A stretch of DNA of 64,000 nt from Blepharisma japonicum (lineage: Eukaryota > Ciliophora > Heterotrichea > Heterotrichida > Blepharismidae): contig CATKHK010000093.1 in NCBI GenBank assembly GCA_949751835.1, positions 1 through 64,000 of the forward strand, read 5' to 3'. Positions 50,323-61,812 of the stretch are shown here, in pieces; position 1 is the stretch's first letter; every line of letters starts with the position of its first letter. A program made the position numbers and the translations under genes. The notes under the pieces were generated by a model, which was not told the DNA's origin, did not search any database, and worked only from the letters and a program-made list of their open reading frames with translations.

Positions 50323-51233
50323 TAAATTTTTACCTATGATTTTATTCGTTTTTTTAAAATTTTTTCAAAGGCTGAGCTTAATATTAATTTTTCATAAAAA
50401 TATCTTTATAGCATCCTTAATTTTAATTAAGAATTAAAAGTCTAAAAGCTTATTTTTAAAGAATTTGATGCCATTATAAATTAATTCAGCATATAACTAT
50501 ATTTTTTGTTTGCTCTTTATTTAACAATGTGTGAGCACAAATAAATAATTTATATATAATTTTTTGATCAGAAATAGATTATATTGCAATTTCTTCTTAA
50601 TTAGACTCTTAGCAAATAAGTTAAATGTGATGAGACGAGACGAGATGAAGTGACTTGATATATAAATTTAGACTATTGCTTTTTGAAGTAATGGTGCTGC
50701 CATTTTATTTTTATAATTAAATTCCTTTAAGTTCAAACATTAATATAAAAAACTCAATTACTTAAAAATATTCTGTAAATTTGAATTTAACTAATTGTCT
50801 AAATCTGCTATCATAATAGCGTTTATCATTTATTAGTTTTTGCCATGGATATTTTTGTTGATTTATTCTTTTTATTTACTTTATTGCTGCTTCTTGCTTT
50901 AATTTTCATCATAGTTATATGCCAAGCTTAGTCATCCTAAAATGGAATTTAGAATCTTATAAATTCAAGGATAAAAGTATCATTAAAAGCAAGTACATAA
51001 TTAAAAATCTTTGCTTTTGTTGTTGCCAATATATTTAAAAATTTGATAAAAAAAAATATTTTATTTATGATAAATAAATTCTTGAATTATTCACCTCAAT
51101 ATAGATTTTATTGGAAAATAGAAATTTCTTGAGTTTAATATAATAAAAATTTTTGGATCAGAAAAATACTTTAATTGTAATAGCATTCTTAGTTTCGTCA
51201 AATTTTACATATGTAAGCAAATCGATAATAATT
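50323..51233. other. Spacer with an older, diverged clade D 5'-flank copy
   Basis: The first ~500 bases hold nothing clear (a short GAGAC run near 50630 is not telomere-like). From about 50825 the sequence resembles the blocks before other clade D genes (TTTATTAGTTTTTGCCATGG, AAATTCAAGGATAAAAGTAT), but is more diverged, ending at another upstream-box variant. Traces of a lost gene position. Confidence 0.5.
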
Positions 51234-51542
51234 AAATAAATGCTATTTGCTAGGCAATATATATATGAATTTAAAGTTATGTTGAATAATAACTTAAAAG
51301 AAGTAATGCTGCTATGAAGAAATTCTATCATTGGATTTTTAATTTAATATAATTTATTTAAGAACCTTAAATGATATTTTATTCAATATTTTAATTATCA
51401 AAAATTCGCCTTATATAAAATTGATCCGCCATCCTCTAAAAAGCTATCAATGATCATCTTTGGGCTCTGTTTATTTATTCCACATAAAGCTTTTTGATAA
51501 TTTAAGAATTATTGAGAAATTTAAAAATTAGATGAATAAAAT

Positions 51543-51900
51543 ATGAAAAGTTATCTAATTTTTACTTTAATTTTTCAGCTTGTCCAATCTCAACTTCTTG
51601 TAGACTTATATTATAGTGACTTCACAGACAATCTTATATACATAATAAACTCAATTAAAATTATCAAAATCAGATAGAAGCCAGAACAAGATAAACTCGG
51701 CAACCAATTTTGATCTTTTTAAAAAAATTCCATATATTATTGAAGATTTAATTTTAGTACTTCAATTTTAGCACATATAAAAGAGTTTGTTGCTGAAAAC
51801 CATATAATTTTGATTTTAATTTAAGACTTTTCTAGATTTTATAGCGACTGACATTTTTTTAGCCATTTCTCTCAGCTTGATCATGATAATGTCTTATCCC
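51543..51900 (+). pseudogene. Clade D N-terminal relic
   Basis: Opens MKSYLIFTLIFQLVQSQLLV, LYYSDFTD, followed by frameshifts and in-frame stops. FVAENHIILILI and WHFFSHFSQLDHDN remain. Beyond 51900 both this locus and 41435 continue with related non-coding sequence (GAATAAAACACAGTGTAC here; GAAATAAAGCACAGTATGC there), so the truncation predates the duplication. Confidence 0.8.
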
Positions 51901-52418
51901 TTCGATTTTTTACTGCAAAAATAAGAGGTTGACTGAATAAAACACAGTGTACTTTTTTAGTGTTGGTTTTAAAATATCCTATAAGGCTCTTTCCAGCTTT
52001 ATAAATGTTTGTTAGTGATTTATTATGGAGCATTATATTTTTCTTGATTTGTTTTTCTATGTGTTTCCTTTATTGCTACTCGTTTTACTAATCACTTTCC
52101 TGGTTTATTTTTCATTATAATTTTTGTACAACTTAGTGATTCTAACAAATATTTATAATCATATTAATATAAGGATAAGAGAGCTATAAAAGCAAAACAT
52201 ATAATTTAAAAATTAGCTTATCCTGTGGATATGTATTTTAACAATGCAAAATGAATTTTACTCTTGATAAATAAATTTTTGCAATATTCAATTCAAATAG
52301 ATTCGATTGAAAGTAGAAAATTTGCTTAATTTTAATATAATAAATATTTTTGGATTAGAAATACTTTAATGCAATTTCTTCTTAAATCTATCAAATTTTA
52401 AACTGATAATAATTGAAT

Positions 52419-52450
52419 AAATGACATTTATTATTCAATTTATACGAGAG
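52419..52450 (+). promoter_or_regulatory. Clade D upstream box
   Basis: AAATGACATTTATTATTCAA then TTTATACGAGAG, ending 32 bp before ATG 52482. Confidence 0.55.
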
Positions 52451-52481
52451 AAATTTAAAATTCAGTAATGTCAATAAAAAT

Positions 52482-55400
52482 ATGAAAAGTTGTCTCATTT
52501 TTTCTTTAATTATTCAGATTGCTCAATCTCAACTTCTTGTGGACTTATATTATAGTAACTCCACAAATTTTGAAATACAATCATATATAAATGATAAACT
52601 CAATGAAAATTATAAAAACCAGATTGAAGTCAGAGAAAGCCTGATAAATTCAGCAAGTGATTTGGACCATTTTACAAAAACTCCAAATATTATTGTAGAT
52701 TTAACTTTTAGTACTTCAATTTTAGCATATATAAAAGAGTTTGTGGCTGAAAATCATATAATTTTGATTTTAATTCAAGACTTTCCTAACTCTTATAGCG
52801 ACTGACAATTTTTTAGTCATTCCTCTCAGCTTGATCATGATAATGCTCTTAGCTATTTGGTCTCTTTATTTAATTGAGACGAATTTTTAATAATTTCAAG
52901 CAATTTAAATGAGAATTTTCACGATTTATTTTCAGTTAAAAAATTCAATTTTTTTGCCTTTTCAGAAACTAACGATGGTAATCTCATTGACTTATTTGTT
53001 GGTAAAAAAGTTAAGCCAACAGGGATCAGGAATTTGGTAATTTTAAACCAAGGAGAAACTGCTAATAAATTATTGCAAAGCTTTGTAAATAAAAGTATTT
53101 TTAAAAGCGGAAGTGGGATAATTTTAGGAAGTCGAAGTAGCTGGAATACGAAATTAGATGGAGTAATAAGCTATATTGAGTCAGGTTTAGAAAATGCCAC
53201 TGATTATTATAACTATGAAGCTTTATCAATTGTAAAAATATTGGATTTGGTACTTGATTTTTCAGATTATTCTAATCCTTTGGCTCTCAGAAACTTTTTA
53301 GAAAAGCACACAGTCAATCATTATATGCCAGGAAATTTCACTGTAATAAATATTCAAAATTCCCAAAAAATAAATATCGGTCGTATTTCACAAGGATCCT
53401 TAACCTTTTATAGCAATCCAATCTTTCCAGGAAACTCCTCAATAATTCCCAATTCCCCATATACAAATGTCTCTCTATGAATGGGAGACGGGCCTACCAA
53501 CCCTCCTGGAATTCCTGACAGCCCCTTCGTTATAGTCAAAGACGGTGAAAAGTATGCTTTTAAGATTGCAGAAGCCAGCCATTTTCTTGATAGTTTTAAA
53601 ATTATTCAAACCCATATAGATTGCGGTTCTCAAGTGTACGACCCGACATTTAATCTAAATTGCTACAAAAAATTAGTAAATGAGCCAGGATTTGTCTACT
53701 TTACTCATGGATTCCCAGATGTAGTCTTAGGGGATATCATTAGTACGCGAGCACTAAATATTACGATACCTATGGTGTGCGAGCATATAACACTCGGAAG
53801 CCTTTCTAATAATACAGAATACCCTTTATTTATGAGAATAGCTGGGAATGATTTTTATAGGTCTACTGTTTTGGCAGACTTAATAGTTATTTTTGGGTGG
53901 AAAAACGTCCTTTTAATTGCAGAAAATTCTGAAAGCAGCTTATTAACTTTCTATCATCTAAAAGGGCGTCTAGAAGCTGCTCATGTCAATATAGTAAATA
54001 AACCTGAAGAGAGGATAATTATAGAAAATTACAATCAAAATAATTTTAATGATTATAAAGATTTAATGATCAGCCTGATAAAATACAAAACTCGGCCTAT
54101 TATTTTATTAAATCCCCCTCCTGCTAATATTTATTTTTTATTAGGCATGTATGATTTAGGAGTCCGTAGAGGAGATCTCATTATTATGTTCCCTAATAGA
54201 ATTGCTTTCGTATATATAGCTATACCTGATAAATCTATGCGAGATAAATTGACTGAACTTTTATATGGAGGGATTGCTATAAATGAAGCTGAGTGGATAG
54301 GAGAATTTGGTCAGCAAGAGCTAAAGGGCTTTTTAAAAGCGTACCCAAGTATAAACGTAGATTATCGGTGCTTTGGAATCGATGCAGGGTGGCTGGTATT
54401 AAATGCGCTGAAGTTTACAATTGACCAAGGAGAAGATATTTATGATCCTTATGTATTTAACGCCCATTTAAGACAGCAAAGGTTTTTAGGCTGCTCTGGG
54501 ATAGTTTCTATTAGTTCTCAGTCGAATGATAGGAACTCAGCGCCTATTGGGATTTATAGCTTGAGATATGACAATGACAATGATATTTTATATGAAGAAA
54601 TGAAAGGGGCTTATGATCTCGGAAGTTTACAGTTATTTATATTTTATGAAGGTATGAACTGGTATGACAATACAACAAGCACACCTTCAGATACCATAAA
54701 AAGTGAAAATGACTGTCCATTTAAGGACAGTCAAATTGAGTACTCAGTAAATGGCGCAGGAATTTTTTATGGGATTGCTATTGGAATTACTGTGAGTACG
54801 ATGTTTTTAACTTTTTATATATGAAAAAGGTGGTGGAATGTAGAGATTCAAGCAATAACTGAGCCAAGGCTAATTCAATTTGGAGATTACATAGCGATGT
54901 TAATCATTTTAGTAGATTTTTTGCAATTTTTATCAGTTGGGCCAGATTTAAAGAATTATGATATTTTTACTTATACACTCACTCGTTTTGCTTCTATTAC
55001 TTTTATGACTCAAGGTAGCTATCTATGAGTCCATTTATATTATGCGATAGGTTGTGTTTGTGCATGGCTTTTATTTGGAATAACTCATATTTTTCGTATT
55101 GGGGAAAATTCAAATAGCAGCTTATTCAATTATTGAAAAATTATATCTAAGTTCTCGTTGCCTATTCTTGGAAATGCACTATTTTTACCGCTTGTGTCAG
55201 TATTTTTAAATATTATTCAGTGTGACCAACAAATTGGCTCAAAATTGACCGAAACTTTTGTGAGAAAAGATTGCAACACCTTTTGCTGAAAAGATTTGCA
55301 TATATTATGAGCAACCCTCTCTATGACTTGCTTAATTCTTTATTTGCCTCTTGCAGTTTATTTCAGGCCTTATTGGGATTTCCATGAAGAAAATATCAAT

Positions 55401-55964
55401 ATAAAAACGCTGCCACTTTTTTTGATGATAAAAAGTGTATTTCAAGTTAGCATTATTGTTCTCAATAAAACAGTAAAACCACAAAGCCAAGCCCTTCATG
55501 GACTTTTTTACAGTATTTTGTTATGCATTTTTATATTTATTTGTATTAAAAAGAAGCCTTATAACGATAGTCGCATGAATCTTTGGCAAATCATCTCATA
55601 TTTAGCAATTTTATGGAGCGTGGTTTTGTCTTCTTTATATTGGATAATTCCAATAAGAGAAATAGAAGTTTGAATATTACCAGAATATTTAGGCTGGGTT
55701 ATTTTAATAATTATTGGGGTTTATATTCAAAAACATTATTGCCGAAGTATGCTTTTTAATGAACCTGGAATAAATGTTGTAAAGCTGTTTAGGTTTTCAC
55801 TAGGCAAATCTATAGAAGCTTCTGAAATCAACAAAGATCTTAAAGAAAAAAGAATTAAATACAACTTGTATCATTTAAACGGTTCTGGAATGATTCCTGA
55901 CATCAGCAGCTCTGTAGATCAGGCTATTTGTGGAAAAGAATTAGAAGGTTTAGTTGATTATTAA
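52482..55964 (+). CDS. Clade D double Venus-flytrap, multi-pass membrane receptor
   Basis: Intact, 1160 residues, TAA stop. Signal peptide MKSCLIFSLIIQIAQSQ. Closest to 46843 overall (FNFFAFSETNDGNLIDLFVG; QFGDYIAML; tail YLKELEGLVDY-type ending CGKELEGLVDY). Its mid second flytrap reads LLNPPPANIYFLLGMYDLGV and IPDKSMRDKLTELLYGGIAI, nearer to 42124, a patchwork consistent with gene conversion among neighbours. GCPF, present in all other complete members, is DCPF here (GAC for GGC), while the Cys is kept. Helix 1 is GIFYGIAIGITVSTMFL; outer loop QCDQQIG...RKDCNTFCWKDLH. Confidence 0.9.
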
Positions 55965-55989
55965 TAAATATTTAGTAAATTCCATCAAG

Positions 55990-56594
55990 AAGCATTGAAG
56001 CTTATACTTAAATAAATTAATCCAAAAGTCTTAAGATGAATCTTAAAAAGGCTTTACATTATTGCTTCCATTTAATGATTTACTATATATCCTATAAAGC
56101 TCTTCCAGCTTTATAAATGCTTGTTAGTGATTTATTATGGAGCATTATATTTTTGTTGATTTGCTCTTCTTTGTATTTGCTTTATTTCTACTCGTTTTAA
56201 TAATCACTTTCCTGGTTTATTTTTCATTATAATTTTATATACAGCTAGTGATTCTAAGAAATATTTATAATCATATTAATATAAGGATAAGAACTATAAA
56301 AGCAAACATATAATTAAAAAATTAGCTTATCCTGTGGAAATATATTTTAACAATGTAAAATAATTTTACCCCTGATAAAAAAATTCTTGCAATATTAAAT
56401 TCAAATATATTCGATTGAAAGTAGAAAATTTGCTTAATTTTAATGTAATAAATATTTTTGGACCAGAAAAATACCTTTGATAGCAATTTCTTCTTAATTC
56501 TGTCAAATTTCGAAACTGGTAATAATTAAAGAAATGAAATTTATTAGTCAATTTATACGAGAAAATTTTAAAATTCAGTAGTGCGAATAAAAAT
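55990..56594. repeat. Clade D duplicated spacer, copy 4 (without the relic half)
   Basis: From AAATAAATTAATCCAAAAGT (about 56010) it runs colinear with 46262-46842, through TTATTATGGAGCATTATATT, to the box and the start codon at 56595. This copy leads into a truncated gene. Confidence 0.75.
56531..56562 (+). promoter_or_regulatory. Clade D upstream box in front of a truncated gene
   Basis: AAATGAAATTTATTAGTCAA then TTTATACGAGA, ending 32 bp before the ATG at 56595. The promoter is intact although the gene is gone. Confidence 0.5.
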
Positions 56595-56796
56595 ATGAAA
56601 AGTTGTCTTATTTTTTCTTTAATTATTCAGATTGCCCAATCTCAACTTCTTGTGGACTTATATTATAGTGACTCCACAAATTTTGAATTACAATCTTATA
56701 TACATGATAAACTCAATGAAAATTATAAAAACCAGATAGAAGTCAGAGAAAGCCTGATAAATTCAGCAATTGATTTGGATGCTTTTATAACTTTTA
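56595..56796 (+). pseudogene. Clade D N-terminal relic, cleanly truncated
   Basis: Reads without lesions for about 62 residues (MKSCLIFSLIIQIAQSQ ... ELQSYIHDKLNENYKNQIEV ... ESLINSAIDLD), almost identical to 52482. It then departs into unrelated sequence (AFITFNDFY, stop TAA at 56808-56810). The break is sharp and the surviving part undecayed, so the truncation is recent. If transcribed, it would give only a signal peptide plus about 50 residues. Confidence 0.8.
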
Positions 56797-56810
56797 ATGA
56801 TTTCTATTAA

Positions 56811-57665
56811 CAATTTTAATTAGCAAGAGTTTGAATTATATAAAAATTTCTTTATAACCTTATAAAAAATTATCAATGCTCATATCGATTTATCTGCTCA
56901 TTAATTCCTGCAAAAAGCTCTTTGATAATTTAAAAATAATTGAGAATTTTTGAAGAATCAATGAGATGAGTAAAAATTGAATTTTGATTAAAGCATTCTT
57001 AATTTTTCAACTCGTCGAATCTCAACTTCTGATGGACTTATATTATTGTGACTTCTCGGATCTCTAATTAAAATCATATATATATATATATACAGTAATC
57101 ATAATCAACTGAAGAGTTTATTAATCATAGGTTCCTTCTCAATGAATGAAACCAAGTATCAATCACTGCACATAGAAATAAAAATGTTTATGAAGTTTAA
57201 TATTTAATTATCAAATTGCCCAAAATTTGGTATTTTAAAAAAATTACTATATAAATAAATTGTATATCCTACAGTCATAAGCTTTTTTAGCGATATGCGA
57301 GCACAAATTAATAATTAATCTATACCTTTTGGATCAGACAAATAATTTAAATAGCAATTACTTTTTAAGTGAGTCCCATTATTCAAATTTCATATGCCTA
57401 AGTAAAAGCGATTGCAATAAAATAAGTCAGTTTGCATATGAATTCATATTTAATTTAAATTATTTTGATTCAAATCAATTTCTTTTCTTTTGCAATTTTT
57501 TATAATTCTATTCAAAATTTTAATCAGAAAGAGTTTGCATTATAAAAAATATTATTAATTACACTATAAAAAAGGTATCAATATTCTTATTTATTTCTTC
57601 ATAAAACTCTTCGATAATTTAAGAGTCATTGAGAAATTTGGAAGAATTAATGGGTTGAATAAAAA
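56811..57665. other. Spacer with two 5'-flank remnants and an AT microsatellite
   Basis: 56820-56975 and 57500-57665 both resemble the block before clade D start codons (AGAGTTTGAATTAT, AAAGCTCTTTGATAATTTAA). An (AT)n tract lies at 57075-57092, exactly where the relic at 56976 ends. The rest is AT-rich without recognisable features. Confidence 0.55.
56976..57085 (+). pseudogene. Clade D N-terminal relic ending in an AT microsatellite
   Basis: LIKAFLIFQLVESQLLMDLY then YCDFSDL aligns to residues 4-31 of clade D genes. The ATG has mutated and a TAA follows DL. The homology dissolves in the (AT)n tract at 57075-57092. Confidence 0.6.
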
Positions 57666-60600
57666 ATGAAACCTGTCCTTATATTTTCTTTAATTTTTCA
57701 GCTTGTACAATCTCAGCTTCTTGTTGACTTATATTATAGTGACTCCACAGATCTCGAATTACAATCTTATATACATGATAAACTCAATGAAAATTACCAA
57801 AATCTGATAGAAATCAGAGAAAGCCTGATAAACTCAGCAATTGATTTAGATCATTTTACCAAAAATCCAAATATTATTGTCGATTTGACTTTTAGTGATT
57901 CAATTTTAGTATATATTAAAGAGTTTGTGGCTCAAAATCATATAATTTTGATTTTAATTCAAGACTTTCCTAGCACATATAATGACTGGCTTTTTTTTAG
58001 CCATTCCTCCAAGCAGAATCATGAAAACGCTCTTAGTTGTTTAGTCTCTTTCTTTAACTGAGACGAATTTTTAATTATTTCAAGCAACTTAAATGAAAAT
58101 TTTCAAGAAATATTTTCAGTTAAAAAATTCAATATATTCTATTTTCCAGAAACCAGCGATAATAATCTTACTAATTTATTTGTTGGTAAAAAAGTTAAAC
58201 CAACAGGAATCAGGAACTTGGTTATTTTAAATGAGGGAGAAACTGCTAATAAACTATTGCAAAGCCTTATTAATAAAAGTATTTATAAAAGCGGAAGTGG
58301 GATTATTTTAGGAAGTAGAAGTAGCTGGAATACAGAATTAGATGGAATAATAAGCTATTCTGAGTCAGGTTTAGAAAATGCCACTGATTATTATAGCTAT
58401 GAAGCTTTATCCATTGTTAAAATATTGGATTTAATACTTAGCTTTTCAGATTATTCAAATGCTTTAGCTCTTAGAATTTTTTTAGAAAGAAACACAGTCA
58501 ATCATTATATGCCTGGAAATTTCACTGTAGTAAATATCCAAAATTCAAAAAAAATCATAATTGGCAGCATATCACAAGGCTCCTTAATCTTTACTAGCAA
58601 TCCAATATTTACAGGAAATTCCTTACTAATTCCCAATTCCCCATATACAAACGTCTCTCTATGAATGGGAGATGGAGTTACCAACCCTGGGTTTTCAGAC
58701 AGTCCTTTCGCTGCAGTCAAAGATGGTGCAAAGTATGCTTTTAAGTCTGCAGAAGAGAACCATTTTTTTGATGGTTTTAAAGTTGTTTTTACTCATATAG
58801 ACTGCGGTGCAGAAGTATACGACCCAACATTTTCTCTAAATTGTTACAAGAAATTAGTAAACGAGCCAGGGTTTGCCTATATGGTGCATCCACAGCCAAT
58901 GATAGCTTTAGGGAACATCATTTCTATGCGTGCATTAAATATTACAATGCCTATGGTGGCCGAGCACGTAATACTCGGTACTCTTTCTAATAAAACAGAA
59001 TACCCTTTATTTATGAAAATAGCTGGGAATGATTTTTATAGATGTGCTGTTTTGACTGACCTACTAGTTATTTTTGGGTGGAAAAATGTCCTTATATTAA
59101 CAGAAAATTCTACAAGCAGCTTAGTAACTTATCATTATCTAAAAAAGCGTATAGAAGCGGCGAATGTCAAAATTGTAAATAATCCTGAGAAGATGATGCT
59201 TATGGAAAATTACAATCACAATTATTTTAATGATGTGAAAGATTTAATACTCAGCCTGTTAACATACAAAACCCGGCCTATCATTTTAGTATTTCCTCCT
59301 CCAGCTAATCTTTTTTTTCTAGAAGACATGTATAACTTAGGAATTAGGAGAGGAGATCTGATTATTCTAATCCCGAGTAGAATTGCATTTACATATACAA
59401 CTATACCTATTAAGTCCATGCTGGATAAAATGACTGAACTTTTATATGGAGGAATTGCTATAAATGAAGCTGAGTGAATTGGAGAATTTGGTCAAAAAGA
59501 ACTGAAGGGCTTTTTAAAAGCTTATCCAGCAATAAATGTAGATTATCGATGCTTTGCAATGGATGCAGCATGACTGATTTTAAATGCGATGAAATTTACA
59601 ATAGAACATGGAGAAGATGTTTATGATCCTTGGGTATTTAACACCCACTTAAGACAGCAACGGTTTTTAGGCTGCTCTGGGATAGTTTCTATTAGTTCTC
59701 AGTCGAATGATAGGAACTCAGCACCAATTGGGATTTATAACATGAGATATGACAATGAACATGATGTTTTATATGAACAAATGATAGGAGCTTATGATCA
59801 AGGAAGTTTACAGCTTTTTACATTTTATGAAGACATGAACTGGTATGACAATACAACAATTACACCTTCAGACATTGTAAAAAGTGAAAATGGCTGTCCA
59901 TTTAAGGACAGTCAAATTGAGTACTCAATAAATGGTGCTGGAATTTTATACGGAATTACTTTTGGGATTACTCTGAGTACGATGATTATAACTTTTTATA
60001 TATGAAAAAGGTGGTGGAATGTAGAGATTCAAACAGTTACTGAGCCAAGATTAATTCAATTTGAAGATTATATAGCAATGCTTATCATTTTATTAGATTT
60101 TTTACAATTTTTATCAGTTGGGCCAGATATAAAGAATTATGATATTTTTACTTATACAGTCACTCATTTTGCTTCTATTACTTTTATGACTCAAGGCAAA
60201 TACCTATGAATCCATTTATATTTTGCAATAGGTGGTGTTTGTGCTTGGCTTTTATTTGGGATAACTCATATTTTTCGGATTGGAGAAAATTCAAATAATA
60301 GCTTATTAAATTTGTGAAAAATACTATCAAAGTTATCCTTGCCTATTCTTGGAAATGCACTGTTTTTGCCGCTTGTTTCAGTATTTTTAAATGTTATTCA
60401 GTGTGACCAACAAATTGGCTCAAAATTGACCGAAACTTTTGTGAGAAAAGATTGCAACACTTACTGTTGAAAAGATGTGCATATTTTATGGGCAACTCTC
60501 TCTATGACTTGCTTAATTCTTTATTTGCCTCTTGCTATTTATTTCAGGCCTTATTGGGATTTCTATGAAGAAAATATCAATATAAAAACAAGGCCCCTTT

Positions 60601-61142
60601 TTTTGATGCTAAAAAGTATATTTCAAGTCAGCATTATTGTTCTCAATAAAACAGTAAAGCCACAAAGCCAAGCCCTTCATGGACTCTTTTACAGTGTTTT
60701 GTTATGCGTTTTTCTATTTATTTGTATGAAAAAGAAGCCTTATAACGAAAGCCGCATGAATCTTTGGCAAATCATCTCATATTTAGCTATTTTATGGAGT
60801 GTGGCTTTGTCTTCTTTGTATTGAATAATTCCATCACTTGTGATAGAAGTTTGAATATTATCAGAATACTTAGGATGGATTATTTTATTTGTTGTAGGGT
60901 TTTACATTCAAAAAAATTACTGCCCAACTATGCTTTTTAATGAGCCTGGGGTAAATATTGTAAAGCTGTTTAGGTTTTCACTTGGCAAAACTGTGAGAGC
61001 TTCGGAAATCAACAAAGATCTTGAAGAACAAAAGATTAAACATAGCTTGCATTTAAGCAGTTCTAGAATGTTTCTCAACCTTAGTAGCTCAGCACATCAA
61101 ATTATTTATGGAAAAGAGTTAAATGCTTTGGAACATCATTAA
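57666..61142 (+). CDS. Clade D double Venus-flytrap, multi-pass membrane receptor
   Basis: Intact, 1158 residues, TAA stop; the most diverged of the five complete clade D genes. Signal peptide MKPVLIFSLIFQLVQSQ. First flytrap: DWLFFSHSSKQNHENAL, FYFPETSDNNLTNLFVGKK, IFTGNSLLIPNSPYTN (Thr for the usual Pro after F). Second: IDCGAEVYDPTFSLNCYKKL, AYMVHPQPMIALGNIISMRA, LVIFGWKNVLILTENS, RPIILVFPPPANLFFLEDMY, FAMDAAWLILNAMKFTIEHG. Outer loop QCDQQIG...RKDCNTYCW, Tyr for Phe as in clade A. Tail begins MLFNEPGVNIVKLFRFSLGK and ends GKELNALEHH. The upstream box is much weaker than in the trio, so it may be regulated differently. Confidence 0.9.
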
Positions 61143-61812
61143 TTATTTATAAAACTAATTTTTGACTTTATTAATTGTTTAGCATCCTCAATTTAATTTA
61201 AAATTTTTTTTCAAAGTAATAGCTTAATTAAGATATGAAGAAATATTTTTTTTTGCTATCTTCTTTGTTTTGATACTCTCAACTCTTAATAGAGATCTTC
61301 TAGAGTTCATAAATAGACCCAAAATGGTATTCAATATAGAAGCGTCCTTTAATGCGAATTTGCAACGAAATCGAAGTTAAGCTTCAGAAATTAATCATAC
61401 ACAAATTAGAATAAATTTTATTAGAGTGAATTATTTTAAGGGTTATTGAGCTTTATATTCAGAAGCCTTATTGCCAAACTGTGCTTTTTAATCAAGCTTA
61501 GATAAATGTTGTAAAGCTGTTTAATTTTTATCTATAGAAACTTCTGAAGTCAACAAAGATCTTAAGTAACAAATAATTAAATACAGCTTCCATTAAGCAG
61601 TTCTAGAACGCTTTAGATATCAGTAGCTCTGAACATCAAGCTATTTATCGAAAAAATGAAAAATTTTGGAAAAGCATTAATTATTTATAAAAATATTTTC
61701 TAGCTTTATAAATTGAATTATTTTATAATTACAATGGATTAACTTTAGTAATACATCCCAATTTTCTATTAAGAAATTTTCTTTGCCAATTCATTTTTTT
61801 TTTAATAAATAT
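61143..61812. other. Spacer with a gutted relic
   Basis: AT-rich. The relic at 61235-61680 fills most of it. The ~130 bases before 61813 lack the clade D box. Confidence 0.5.
61235..61680 (+). pseudogene. Gutted receptor relic: N-terminal and tail pieces joined
   Basis: 61235-61420 matches the start of the clade E gene at 61813 (CFDTLNS-type region; shared DNA CTCTCAACTCTTAATAGAGA, GAAATCGAAGT). 61432-61680 matches a clade D-type tail (NVVKLF region, GCTTTTTAATCAAGC, AACTTCTGAAGTCAACAAAG). About 3 kb of coding sequence between them is gone, and both pieces carry frame breaks and stops. It lies between the last clade D gene and the clade E gene and joins features of both. Confidence 0.75.

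Larger units (their letters stand above)
51234..52481. repeat. Clade D duplicated spacer, copy 3
   Basis: Box variant (51234-51264), block with TTGGATTTTTAATTTAATAT and AAGCTATCAATGATCATCTT, relic 51543-51900, then the 5'-flank block with TTATTATGGAGCATTATATT and AATATAAGGATAAGAGAGCT. Colinear with copies 1 and 2. Confidence 0.75.

Noticed and set aside
50629-50653. GAGAC-type short repeat as a telomere or regulatory array
   Set aside because: Only a few imperfect units; no second occurrence was noticed.
40776-56594. Regular spacer repeats as a CRISPR-like or satellite array
   Set aside because: The repeats are ~5-kb gene-plus-spacer duplications, not short units.
57075-57092. (AT)n tract as a chromosome end or excision boundary
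   Set aside because: A plain dinucleotide microsatellite with receptor spacer on both sides; no telomere-type repeat is present.
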